A stretch of 43,111 bases of DNA from Desulfosporosinus cupriresistens (GTDB lineage Bacteria; Bacillota; Desulfitobacteriia; Desulfitobacteriales; Desulfitobacteriaceae): the NCBI RefSeq assembly GCF_001707885.1, contig NZ_MASS01000035.1:1-43111 (forward strand), written 5' to 3'. Within the stretch, counting starts at the first letter, position 1, and each line of letters starts with the position of its first letter. The notes beneath the pieces were generated by a model. The model was given only the letters and a program-made list of their open reading frames with translations, searched no databases and had not been told where the DNA came from. The translations under genes were made by a program, and so were the position numbers. Positions 7,928-16,001 of the stretch are shown piece by piece.

Positions 7928-8740
7928 ATGGCGAACGGAATAACTGAGCGGACGCCGCAGATTATCGCGGCCGAGATTAACAGCATTAAAGACCAAAGCG
8001 GCAGAATGCTGCTTTTCAGCTCCATCGAGATTGGACAGCGCCTGACGGAGGCCAAATCCATGGTCAGTCATGGCGAATGGGGAAAGTGGCTGGAGAGCTC
8101 GGTAAGTTACTCTCAAAGCACGGCTAATAAACTCATGCGCCTTTTTGAAGAGTATGGGGCCAAGCTGACTGTCGCCCAGGACAATTCAAATTCGGAATTG
8201 ATTCCGAATTTGAGCTACACCCAGGCAATTATCCTCCTGGGAATTCCCGAGGAAGAACGGGAGTCCTTTGTGGCAGAGAATGATGTAGTCGGCATGTCGA
8301 CCCGGGAGCTTAAGCAGGCAGTCCTGGAGAGGGACCAGGCCCTCAGCGAGAAAGCGGAGCTCCAAAATGCCCTGGATGCCAACCAAGGCGCAGTCACGAA
8401 AATAACCTCTGAGCGGGACGAGTTGAGAAAAGAGGCCTCAGGTCTCCAAGCGGCCATCCACACTAAAGAATCAACCATCAAGACGTTACAGAAGAAATTG
8501 GACGCTGCCAAAGAGGGTGAGGCTTCAGCTGCGAAAATCATCGCCCTGGAAAAGGAAATCAAAGTTGCTCAGATTAAGCTGTCGGCCAATAAAGTCAGCT
8601 TTCTTTACAACAATATAGCTATAGAATTCGAAGAGTTGCTGAAGGAACTGACTAAGTTAGCCCCGTCGGACCCGGAAGCTCATGAAAAGTATAAGGGGGA
8701 GGTAAGCGGTCTTATCGGGAAGATTGCGGAGAAGCTGTAA
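7928..8740 (+). CDS. DUF3102 family protein with coiled-coil C-terminus, 270 aa
   Basis: The N-terminal 110 residues match DUF3102: QIIAAEINSIKDQSGRMLLF, then IEIGQRLTEAK, HGEWGKWLE and YSQSTANKLMRLFEEYG, with a ParB/KorB-like helical character. Residues 130-230 are a long coiled coil (EKAELQNALDANQGAVTKI and following). The C-terminal 60 residues are a separate helical part. ATG 7928 is preferred over the in-frame ATG 7841 because GAGGAG precedes it and family members start here. The function is unproven; such proteins occur on plasmids, phages and accessory regions. Codons 87-95 are formed by the 26-bp palindrome at 8187-8212. A terminator follows at 8744. Confidence 0.8.
   Translation: MANGITERTPQIIAAEINSIKDQSGRMLLFSSIEIGQRLTEAKSMVSHGEWGKWLESSVSYSQSTANKLMRLFEEYGAKLTVAQDNSNSELIPNLSYTQAIILLGIPEEERESFVAENDVVGMSTRELKQAVLERDQALSEKAELQNALDANQGAVTKITSERDELRKEASGLQAAIHTKESTIKTLQKKLDAAKEGEASAAKIIALEKEIKVAQIKLSANKVSFLYNNIAIEFEELLKELTKLAPSDPEAHEKYKGEVSGLIGKIAEKL
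8187..8212. repeat. 26-bp palindrome, copy 2, inside DUF3102 coding sequence
   Basis: CAAATTCGGAAT-tg-ATTCCGAATTTG; identical to 7013-7038 except for the central dinucleotide (TG instead of CG). It is read through in frame as part of NSNSELIPNLS. Confidence 0.75.
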
Positions 8741-8743
8741 TTA

Positions 8744-8786
8744 AATAGACCGTTCATTGAGAAATCGCTCCAATGAACGGTCTATT
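8744..8786. terminator. Bidirectional terminator hairpin
   Basis: A perfect 16-bp stem AATAGACCGTTCATTG / CAATGAACGGTCTATT with an 11-nt loop, between the convergent DUF3102 (ends 8740) and FtsW-like (ends 8835) genes. Flanking sequence is AT-rich rather than a pure T-run. Confidence 0.75.
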
Positions 8787-8834
8787 ACTATATTATTGTA
8801 ATCACTGATTAATATCTAATTAATTAAGTGGGGG

Positions 8835-10124
8835 CTATTTTTCTCTAAGGCTATTGGCAGAGTTATAAGGATTATCAAATCTAAATGCTCCTGTCCTAAA
8901 TACCGAGAGCATAAGTCCGATTAGCGCCATGTTCACCACCGTCGCCGTCTTCCCATACGCGATGAAAGGCAATGTAAGTTCGGAAAAGAACGGAAAACCC
9001 AGATTACATAGAATGTAGGCAATGGTCTGAAAGGTGAACGTGAGCAACACAGCAGTGGAGATAAACAACCCAAGGATACTTGTTTGTTTGAAATTAAGGT
9101 AAAAGCCGCGCACAATGAAGGCGGTCAGCACGGTAACAATTGCGAAAAAGGCTATCCATCCAAACTTGTGTGTCAGATACGTAAGCAAATATCTCTCGTT
9201 AAAATCACTGAACGGGGAGACATTGTAAAGCGCGGAATCACCTTGTCCGAACAGCTTTGAGCCGCGGAGAAGCGCCTTTATCAAGTTCGGGAGATAGTAT
9301 TCTCCTATGCCGAACCAGCGTGTGATGTACTCGATATATGTAAATAGCAATGCCAATACTCCAGCCAATGCCGACAAATTTGCAAGTATAAACCCCAATG
9401 CGGGCTTGGAGCAAAACCAATCTTTCGCGATCGCAATGTTCAACATGATCAGGCAGGATAGGAACACCAGCAATGTTTCTGACATAAGCGATCCCGCAAA
9501 GGGGATACTAGAGAGAACAAATGCGGCGATCAAACTTAACACGATTCCCCAATAGCCCTTTTTCCTCTGAATGTAAACAAAGGCGGCATACGCGATTGGC
9601 AACAGCAAAACAGCGTAATGCAGATATTCGGGTGCGCCCTTAACGCGAGGTGATAAAATAAAAACAACTAGATTGGAAAAAATAATTAAGACTTGGGTGA
9701 GTTTTGGGTATTTCCCAATTAACGAAAAATCAAAAAAGTAGACTGCCGTTATACAGACCACGCCTATAGCAACCGCCAACAGAGAGCCGGGCAGCAGGGG
9801 TTGGCCGAATTCGTTTACGGAAGAGACAAACATGCGGATGGCAAGGCCGATCAAAAGGGCAGCAGCCATAAGTATCAGTATGCTCCACTCGAGTTTGGGA
9901 CGATGCGTGCGGTCAAGCGCCGAGCCGATCTCCATTGGATCGCCCATCTGAATAAGCGCTTTTTCGGTTGCTTCGTCGGGCTCAATGCCGCTGGATAGGT
10001 AGCTTTGAATTTGATCGTCAATGTGGTTTTCCAGTTCTCTGGCGATGACCGGATGGACCCTTTTCCATCTGATCTGGTTGCAGACCTTGTTAATATATTC
10101 GCTTACATTTTCATGAGAAGGCAT
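8835..10124 (-). CDS. FtsW/RodA/SpoVE-like membrane protein with permease-prefix domain
   Basis: A 429-residue protein. Residues 1-75 are a cytoplasmic helical domain of the permease-prefix type (RELENHIDDQIQSYLSSGIEPDEATEKALIQMGDP), normally found on PadR-linked ABC permeases. Residues 80-415 contain about ten membrane segments. The C-terminal part shows the SEDS signature region: NLGFPFFSELTLPFIAYGKTATVVNMALIGLMLSV resembles FtsW/RodA (LPF-SYG). FtsW-type proteins polymerise septal or lateral peptidoglycan. It overlaps the preceding PadR gene by 14 bp and is surely co-transcribed. The conserved catalytic Asp of SEDS polymerases cannot be placed with certainty. Confidence 0.75.
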   Translation of the reverse strand: MPSHENVSEYINKVCNQIRWKRVHPVIARELENHIDDQIQSYLSSGIEPDEATEKALIQMGDPMEIGSALDRTHRPKLEWSILILMAAALLIGLAIRMFVSSVNEFGQPLLPGSLLAVAIGVVCITAVYFFDFSLIGKYPKLTQVLIIFSNLVVFILSPRVKGAPEYLHYAVLLLPIAYAAFVYIQRKKGYWGIVLSLIAAFVLSSIPFAGSLMSETLLVFLSCLIMLNIAIAKDWFCSKPALGFILANLSALAGVLALLFTYIEYITRWFGIGEYYLPNLIKALLRGSKLFGQGDSALYNVSPFSDFNERYLLTYLTHKFGWIAFFAIVTVLTAFIVRGFYLNFKQTSILGLFISTAVLLTFTFQTIAYILCNLGFPFFSELTLPFIAYGKTATVVNMALIGLMLSVFRTGAFRFDNPYNSANSLREK

Positions 10125-10461
10125 AGCTTGCGTCTCCTTTCTCCAATACCTTGTCTACCGCGCTGGAATAGGCATTCCACTCGGCCTGCTTCTCGCGTGA
10201 AAATTTCCGGCCTTTTGGGGTCAAATTGTAATACTTCCTCACCCGTGCGCTGTCGGCGGCTTCTTCGTAAGAGCTTACCATTCCCTGTTTTTCAAGACCG
10301 TGCAGGATAGGATAGAGAGTTCCTGCCTTTAGATTGAAGGTATTGTCCGACCGCTTGGCAAGCACTTCGATCATTTGGTAGCCGTACATGTCCTTTTCTT
10401 CAAGCAGTTTCAAGATCAGCATAGTTGTGCTGCTAGCAAGCAGGCTTTTGTTGACTTGCAT
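10111..10461 (-). CDS. PadR family transcriptional regulator
   Basis: Winged-helix regulator of the short PadR type: NKSLLASSTTMLILKLLEEKDMYGYQMIEVL, then the wing region FNLKAGTLYPILHGLEKQGMVSSYEE and RVRKYYNLTPKGRKF. The start is set at ATG 10461, eight bases behind GGAG; a GTG at 10470 sits too close to that site. It probably represses its own operon with the overlapping FtsW-like gene through the AT-rich dyads at 10478-10520. Confidence 0.9.
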   Translation of the reverse strand: MQVNKSLLASSTTMLILKLLEEKDMYGYQMIEVLAKRSDNTFNLKAGTLYPILHGLEKQGMVSSYEEAADSARVRKYYNLTPKGRKFSREKQAEWNAYSSAVDKVLEKGDASYAFS

Positions 10462-10477
10462 ATGACTCACTCCTATA

Positions 10478-10492
10478 TATAGATTATCTATA
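10478..10492. promoter_or_regulatory. Probable PadR operator dyad
   Basis: TATAGAT-t-ATCTATA, 17 bp before the PadR start, inside a run of TATATA-type sequence up to about 10520. Similar ATAT/ATAC dyads are typical PadR sites; assignment is by position. Confidence 0.45.
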
Positions 10493-10578
10493 CATAATTA
10501 TATATCGATACTCTATATATGGCAAGCGCTTTTTCGGTTACCAAGGCACACAGCCCTAAAATTTAATTAAATTAAGAT

Positions 10579-10624
10579 GCCATCAGATCATTCGTACCGG
10601 CAAAGTACCATTTGATCTGATGGC
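10579..10624 (-). terminator. Terminator of the YcdB/SLH gene
   Basis: A 12-bp stem GCCATCAGATCA / TGATCTGATGGC, extended internally by GTAC pairs. On the minus strand it is followed by a T-rich stretch (ATCTTAATTTAATT), 30 bp after the stop at 10655. Confidence 0.75.
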
Positions 10625-10654
10625 GTTGGTTCCTACAAGTTTGTGAAGGGAGAA

Positions 10655-12838
10655 TTATCTCATGTAAGGATTTGTCGGTCGATCGACGGCATAAGCATGT
10701 ACTAAGGCGTAGGCGGCATCGGCTCTGGTTACTGTTTGGGTTGGCTGCAGGGTGTCTCCGTCAACTTTTAAAATCCCCAGTCCCCAGGCTAAGGCGACAT
10801 AGCCCAGCGAGTCGGGTTGAAGCGTATTGGCATCTTTAAATGGAACTGCATAGATGCCTTGGGCTTTTGCAGCGGGTTCCATGCCTAGATAGCGAATCAT
10901 AATTTTGCACAGATCTGCGCGGCTTAACTCAGACTCAAGTTTTACATCCTCCTTCAGCCAGCCGCGCTCTTTGGCCATCTTTGCAACATCCTCATCGTTT
11001 AAAACACGATTTCGGTTGTTTCCTTCGGCTGTAAGCATGGCGCGCAGAAGTGTGCTTGTCGTAATTTTTTCATCGGGGTGGAAGGACTGTCCGTATTCTC
11101 CAAAAGCTCCGGTCAAGCCTATGATGCTTATTTCTTTTTCGGCATAATTTCCCTGAATATCTGTAAAGGTATGGGAACCGGACCACTGGGGCTGGGACTT
11201 GCCGAAGACATCCATGAGGTCACCGGTTTTGGCATCGAGCATTGAAGGCATGTATTGGCTGTTATCTGTATTCGGTTGATAGACCAGGCGTACTTCCAGC
11301 TGGTCATTAGGCAGGTAAAGCAGGGTATAGTTTAAGGTTAAGGGGCGTATCTGTAAGAAACGTTCTGTGACCTTGTCAAGAGGCAACACCCCCGAGGAAC
11401 TGGGGAATTCGGAGTTAGACCAGTTAAGATCGTAATTGCTCACCTTTTTAGCAACGGTATCAATTACTATATTCATTCCATTGTTGGAAACTGGGATGCC
11501 GTTTTCGAGCCTGACATAATTAAACATCTGAATATTGGCAGGCATCTTACCTCCAAAGTTATCAGAACGCAATTTGACCAGCGGAAAGCGTTTAGATTGG
11601 ATAAGCTTGAGGAAATCTTCGGCTATTTTCTGAGCGTCCTTGCGGGAAATAGGCTTAGAATTAGCGGTGGGATTTACCTCCGAGGACTGATTAAAACCGA
11701 CAAAATCGCCTGTTTGGGCATTGACGCGTGCGCTGAGGAACTGTTGTCCGCTGGTCTTGAAAGGATCGGTATTCCACTGTAAGTTCCAGATTTGTTCGCT
11801 GGGGTTTTGCCAGTCCGGATTGAGACTGCAGCCTTGGAGAACAAGGTTGCTGGGAATTTTAATTATTTTTTTGACAATATTAACTGCTTCAGTCTGGCTG
11901 ATCTGCTGGGAATTGTCCTGGCTATCCTTACCGGAGGCAGACTCTTCTGCCGGAGCTGAAGACGTCTTCGCCGGGACTGTTGAAGTTGAGGCTGAGGCTG
12001 AAGCTGAAGCAGAGTAAGAAATCCCTTGTGGATCAATGGTTACAGGTTTCCCGCTAAGTGCATCAATGGCGCCGCCTTGGAAGTCATTGGCTAACTGGTA
12101 CACGAGCAGGACACGTTGTTTCTCTGAAGCTTGGGGATCCATGATGGGAGTTAGATAATACTGTAATTCAAGCATGGGAGTTTCGTTAAATACCTGTCGC
12201 GCCTGCTCGGGGGAAATGACAGCGGAGGCTTTGGGGAAAGTCAGATCCTCTGTCCAATTGTAGTTGTAGTTGATAATTTGCCCGTCTTGGCCGCTGACAC
12301 TGATATTGACTCCGTTATTAGGAAAAGGAATATCGTTGACGACACGAATCCAACGATAATTATAAGTAAAGGGCTGAGCGTTATTTAATGAAAGAACTTG
12401 TTGGTCGTTTTTGACAAGCTGCATTTCAGCTAGATGTTTCTGAGCTAATTTAGTAATTAGAGCGGTGGCTTTCTTTTCTGCATCACTGGCAGACAAGAGA
12501 GGCAGTTTAATGGAGGGCTGAGTGGGTTGCTGCCATTGGCCGACGTTTAATATATCTCCATTGGTTGCGTCGACCTCGGCATGGAAGCTGCCGCCTGGCG
12601 GCTCGGCTGAATTCCAATTCAAGGAATAGGTGGCCCGTTTATTGTACTCGTTATAGCCTGTAAAGAGTTGCGAATATTTCTCGGGGATCGTGAAGTTATC
12701 CTTGACTATCTTTACAGCTTGTTCAGCTGTAATGCTCGCTTTTTCACTTCCTAGGGTACTGACAGGATAAACCGTTACCTGCAAAAGAAGCATAACAATA
12801 ACTATAATGTTTAAATGGCGAATTTTTCTTAACAACAA
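10655..12838 (-). CDS. Secreted YcdB/YcdC-PepSY repeat protein with S-layer homology domains
   Basis: From the TTG at 12838 (AAAGGA eight bases upstream) the protein has 727 residues and a classical signal peptide (positive RKIRH, hydrophobic IIVIVMLLL, then VSTLGS). Two YcdB/YcdC units follow, each with ITAEQAVKIVK-like or SQTEAVNIVKKI-like segments, a TGDILN/TGDFVGF turn and NNGVNI/NNGMNI motifs, separated by a low-complexity Ala/Ser linker. The C-terminus carries two to three SLH motifs (FTDIQGNYAEKEI, ELSRADLCKIMIRYLG, TVTRADAAYALVHAYA), which bind pyruvylated cell-wall polymer. The frame is also open to a TTG at 12895, but that lacks a ribosome site. A perfect AAGGAGG at about 12887 precedes an out-of-frame ATG-CCC-TGA. 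The role is unknown, probably cell-wall bound. Confidence 0.8.
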   Translation of the reverse strand: MLLRKIRHLNIIVIVMLLLQVTVYPVSTLGSEKASITAEQAVKIVKDNFTIPEKYSQLFTGYNEYNKRATYSLNWNSAEPPGGSFHAEVDATNGDILNVGQWQQPTQPSIKLPLLSASDAEKKATALITKLAQKHLAEMQLVKNDQQVLSLNNAQPFTYNYRWIRVVNDIPFPNNGVNISVSGQDGQIINYNYNWTEDLTFPKASAVISPEQARQVFNETPMLELQYYLTPIMDPQASEKQRVLLVYQLANDFQGGAIDALSGKPVTIDPQGISYSASASASASTSTVPAKTSSAPAEESASGKDSQDNSQQISQTEAVNIVKKIIKIPSNLVLQGCSLNPDWQNPSEQIWNLQWNTDPFKTSGQQFLSARVNAQTGDFVGFNQSSEVNPTANSKPISRKDAQKIAEDFLKLIQSKRFPLVKLRSDNFGGKMPANIQMFNYVRLENGIPVSNNGMNIVIDTVAKKVSNYDLNWSNSEFPSSSGVLPLDKVTERFLQIRPLTLNYTLLYLPNDQLEVRLVYQPNTDNSQYMPSMLDAKTGDLMDVFGKSQPQWSGSHTFTDIQGNYAEKEISIIGLTGAFGEYGQSFHPDEKITTSTLLRAMLTAEGNNRNRVLNDEDVAKMAKERGWLKEDVKLESELSRADLCKIMIRYLGMEPAAKAQGIYAVPFKDANTLQPDSLGYVALAWGLGILKVDGDTLQPTQTVTRADAAYALVHAYAVDRPTNPYMR

Positions 12839-13289
12839 TTCATCAATCCTTTCTAGTTTTACTTTCTTCAGGGCATTCCTTACCTCCTTGTCCAAAAGTT
12901 ATAAAGCAGAATACTTCCGCTTTGTTTAATGGTTTATATTCCTGTTTTTCAAGTATTATCCTGCAAGCTCAAAGCTTTTTTAGTAAATTTTATTATCTAT
13001 GTAACATTCCTCCTTTCCATATGGCATATTTATAATACACCAAATAATTCAATTAATTCTTACAAAAATCTTAATAATGGGTTATCTTAGATGATAAAAA
13101 AGAGACATGCCAATTGATGGATAATTGGCATGTCTCTTTTTAACAATTTACTAAATTTTACACCTCAAAACAATCGGTTTGTGTATAACTGTGTTAGATG
13201 GGTTTTGATTCTTAATAAGGTAGGTAAATTAGTAGACGTGTGATTGCGGCTATTTTTTCGACTCTGAAGTTAAAAGGAGGAATTTGAAA
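12839..13289. other. Divergent intergenic region
   Basis: AT-rich spacer between the SLH protein gene and the acyltransferase-like gene. Apart from the hairpin at 13097-13141 I see no gene, tRNA or clear consensus promoter. Confidence 0.5.
13097..13141. terminator. Strong symmetric terminator hairpin between divergent genes
   Basis: A perfect 19-bp stem AAAAAGAGACATGCCAATT with its complement, 7-nt loop, A-run before and T-run after, so it would work in both directions. No annotated gene reads into it from either side, which suggests an unseen short transcript or a relic. Confidence 0.7.
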
Positions 13290-13850
13290 ATGTACAAGGT
13301 GGTAACAGATGAAAAGGAACTAAGGATCTTTAATTCTATTTGGACAACGGTCTGGGAGGAAAAAGGTTACGAAACTGAAGGAGAGCATTCTGACGATTCA
13401 ACAAAATTTATAATTTATTCCGGATCCAAACCGTCTGGTAGCGTAGAATTTAAAAGTTTTAACAAGCAAAGCCCAATTAATCAAGTCTTCCCCTTTTTCC
13501 AATTAGGTGCTGAGTTAAAAACAGGAAATGTTGTCGAGGTCGATAAAATGGCCTTACTTAAAGAGTACCGCAGGACACCTGACTTTGGTAAACTTATTCT
13601 TCTCGTTTTTGATTATTTTATCAATGAGGAGATTAAGTACGGCCTTGCTCTTATAGAGCCAAAGCTTTTTCGACTTTTACACATTGCAACGGGTAAGGCA
13701 ATCCAAGCTGTCGGTTCTAAGTTTTTCTACAAGGGAGATTATGTCGTTCCCGTTATATTAAACGGCGAAGCTCTCAATAATACGTTAAAACAACTGCACC
13801 GCCGCCTATTATATGGTTTAGGTTTCGAAGAAGCCAGAAAACAAGCGTAG
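13290..13850 (+). CDS. Acyltransferase-like protein (GNAT/autoinducer-synthase fold)
   Basis: A 186-residue soluble protein. The layout resembles acyl-CoA/ACP N-acyltransferases related to LuxI-type synthases: an N-terminal substrate region, the central VVEVDKMALLKEYRRTPDFGKLILLVFDYFINEEIKYGLALIEPKLFRLLHIATG and a C-terminal VGSKFFYKGDYVVPVILN strand. The VDKMALLKEYRR segment corresponds to the strand and phosphate-binding loop of the fold. ATG 13290 is chosen because GGAGG lies nine bases upstream; the in-frame TTG 13284 is too close. No quorum-sensing regulator is adjacent. The fold assignment is moderate and the substrate unknown. Confidence 0.6.
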   Translation: MYKVVTDEKELRIFNSIWTTVWEEKGYETEGEHSDDSTKFIIYSGSKPSGSVEFKSFNKQSPINQVFPFFQLGAELKTGNVVEVDKMALLKEYRRTPDFGKLILLVFDYFINEEIKYGLALIEPKLFRLLHIATGKAIQAVGSKFFYKGDYVVPVILNGEALNNTLKQLHRRLLYGLGFEEARKQA

Positions 13851-13891
13851 TTGATTATAGGGTAAGATGAGGTGGCATAATCACTCTGCTA

Positions 13892-14833
13892 GTGGTAAAA
13901 TCTAACTGTAGTAATATGGAAAGGAGATGGAGAACTACGGCACTAAAAAAGCTTGTGCGATTTGACTGGGCTATAAAATATATACTACGTAACAAAGCTA
14001 ATTTTGACGTACTGGAAGCGTTTATTTCTAACCTGTTGAAAGAGTCGATAGTTATCGAGAATATTTTAGAAAGCGAAAGCAACCAGGAAGCTGAAAATAG
14101 AAAATTCAACCGGGTCGACTTAAAGTGTAAAGATTCCCAAGGGAAACAAATCATCATAGAAATACAAAATCAACGTGAGGCAGATTACCTGCAACGATTG
14201 CTATGGGGTACCTCAAAAGCAGTTGTGGAAGGTTTGGAGCTTGGGAAGGGCTATAACGAAGTTGTGAAGGTTATATCGATTAGTATCTTGTATCATACCA
14301 TGCGAGTGGATGAGAAAGAGAACACCGATTTTATCTATTATGGCACAACAGAGCTAATTGGGATGCATACGAAGAAACCGCTTATTCTTCATGAGTCTAA
14401 GGCAAAACACCAAGCAACGCCAGTCGTTACCAGTAAAAACGTCTTCCCTGAATACTATATGATTTATGTGGAAAAGTTTGAGGATATGATTAATGAGGCT
14501 ATTGATGAATGGGTGTATTTCTTTAAGCATGGTGCAATACGTGAGGATTTTAAGTCACCAGGCATACTGTTAGCAGCTAAGAAGCTAGATTATCTCATGA
14601 TGAGCGAGGAAGAAAGACGGGGATATGACGACTATCTTGCCTACCTTGGGCAGGAGTTGGGGATATTGGATACTGCTAGAGAGGAAGGTAGAGAAGAAGG
14701 CAGAGAAGAAGGCAGAATAATGACCGCTAAGTCGGCTTTAAAGAAAGGGTTAGCCGTCGAACTCGTCGCAGAAATAACAGGACTTCCCTTTGAAGAGATT
14801 CTAAAATTACAAAGCGATCATAAATCAAAGTAA
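13892..14833 (+). CDS. Rpn family recombination-promoting nuclease / PD-(D/E)XK transposase-like
   Basis: The core LKKLVRFDWAIKYILRNKANFDVLEAFISNLLKE, then NRKFNRVDLKCKD, IIIEIQNQREADYLQRLLWGTSKAVVEGL and VVKVISISILY, is typical of the Rpn/PDDEXK_2 family. The Asp of VDLK and the E-x-Q of EIQNQ form the nuclease motif. The C-terminus has a tandem REEG repeat (14680-14718) and a short helical tail (LAVELVAEITGLPFEEILKL), also usual in the family. Rpn proteins are DNA endonucleases promoting RecA-independent recombination. The start is unsettled: GTG 13892 and ATG 13916 are upstream of an AAGGAG at 13919, and no ATG lies at the expected place, so the natural start may be mutated or non-standard. 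Confidence 0.8.
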   Translation: MVKSNCSNMERRWRTTALKKLVRFDWAIKYILRNKANFDVLEAFISNLLKESIVIENILESESNQEAENRKFNRVDLKCKDSQGKQIIIEIQNQREADYLQRLLWGTSKAVVEGLELGKGYNEVVKVISISILYHTMRVDEKENTDFIYYGTTELIGMHTKKPLILHESKAKHQATPVVTSKNVFPEYYMIYVEKFEDMINEAIDEWVYFFKHGAIREDFKSPGILLAAKKLDYLMMSEEERRGYDDYLAYLGQELGILDTAREEGREEGREEGRIMTAKSALKKGLAVELVAEITGLPFEEILKLQSDHKSK

Positions 14834-14867
14834 TCATAAAATCAATCAGAACCTGGAAGGAGAAAAC

Positions 14868-15866
14868 ATGAGTAGTATTTTAGTTACAGGCGGAGCAGGT
14901 TATATTGGAAGCCACACGGTTCGGGTGTTGCGCGAAAAAGGAGCACAAGTTGTTGTCCTGGATAGCTTAGTGACGGGACATAGAGAAGCGGTCCCGGCGG
15001 AGGTGCCCTTCTACCAAGGAGATATCTCTGATGCGGATTTGGTCAGAACGGTTGTCGAGTCTCAGGGGGTGGAGGCGGTCATTCACTTTGCGGCCCGCAG
15101 CTTAGTCGGTGAATCGATGACTAAGCCGGATCTTTACTTTTATGAAAATACGGCTAAGACCAATCTCTTTGTCGCTAATCTCCTGCAGTTAGGGGTTAAT
15201 AAAATCGTCTTTTCCTCGACTGCGGCGGTTTATGGGCTCCCTGAGACCATCCCCATTCCTGAGGAATCACCGACAACGCCGATCAATCCCTATGGATTGT
15301 CAAAACGGATGATCGAAGAGTCGTTTCGCTGGCTGGAAAAGGCCTACGGCTTAAAATGGGTTGCTTTACGTTACTTCAATGCAGCGGGGGCGGCGCTCGA
15401 TGGGGCGATCGGTGAGGAGCATTTCCCCGAAACTCACTTGATTCCTTTGGTCTTAAAGACTGCGCTTGGGCAGCGAGAGGCGATTCAGGTCTTCGGGACG
15501 GATTACAATACTCCGGATGGAACCTGTATTCGGGATTACATTCATGTGTTAGATTTGGCAGAGGCACATATCTTAGCTCTTAAGGCTCTGGATCAAGAGC
15601 TCAAAAGTGGAGTATTTAATGTTGGGACAGGGCATGGGTATTCAGTACGAGAAGTTATTAATATCGCGAAAAAGGTCACTGGAATTGATATCCCGGTGGT
15701 TGAAGCAGCAAGACGTTCGGGAGATCCTGATGTGCTCGTTGCCAAGGTGGATAAAATAGAAAAGGCCTTCGGGTTGAAGGCCAAGTACAGTGATTTGGAG
15801 ACAATTATTTCCTCTGCTTGGACGTGGCATAAGAACAATCCCGAGGGGTATAAATCGATCAGTTGA
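14868..15866 (+). CDS. galE: UDP-glucose 4-epimerase
   Basis: A 332-residue extended short-chain dehydrogenase. NAD-binding GGAGYIGSHTVRVL is at the N-terminus, then VIHFAARSLVGESM, catalytic Ser/Thr in FSSTAAVYGLPE, YGLSK with the catalytic Tyr-x-x-x-Lys, RYFNAAGA and GTCIRDYIHVLDLA. It interconverts UDP-glucose and UDP-galactose for cell-surface glycan synthesis. The ribosome site GGAAGGAG is ideal. The gene stands alone with its own terminator; the following GtrA-type gene also points to envelope glycan chemistry. Confidence 0.95.
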   Translation: MSSILVTGGAGYIGSHTVRVLREKGAQVVVLDSLVTGHREAVPAEVPFYQGDISDADLVRTVVESQGVEAVIHFAARSLVGESMTKPDLYFYENTAKTNLFVANLLQLGVNKIVFSSTAAVYGLPETIPIPEESPTTPINPYGLSKRMIEESFRWLEKAYGLKWVALRYFNAAGAALDGAIGEEHFPETHLIPLVLKTALGQREAIQVFGTDYNTPDGTCIRDYIHVLDLAEAHILALKALDQELKSGVFNVGTGHGYSVREVINIAKKVTGIDIPVVEAARRSGDPDVLVAKVDKIEKAFGLKAKYSDLETIISSAWTWHKNNPEGYKSIS

Positions 15867-15910
15867 ATATAGGCTTTTCTCTGCGGCGGAAGGACTTTCA
15901 TTAAACGGCC

Positions 15911-15948
15911 AGATGCCCCTTATCTCGAATTCCAGATAAGGGGCGTCT
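15911..15948 (+). terminator. galE terminator
   Basis: Stem AGATGCCCCTTATCT / AGATAAGGGGCGTCT (15 bp with one wobble), 8-nt loop, followed by TGTTG; 45 bp after galE. Confidence 0.7.
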
Positions 15949-16001
15949 TGTTGCATACCGGCCCAGGTATTTAATTTCAACGATGTTAGGAAAAGAGCTT
16001 A

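Noticed and set aside
14680..14718. REEG tandem repeat as an independent DNA element
   Set aside because: Short amino-acid repeats of this kind are normal in the C-terminus of Rpn/PDDEXK_2 proteins.
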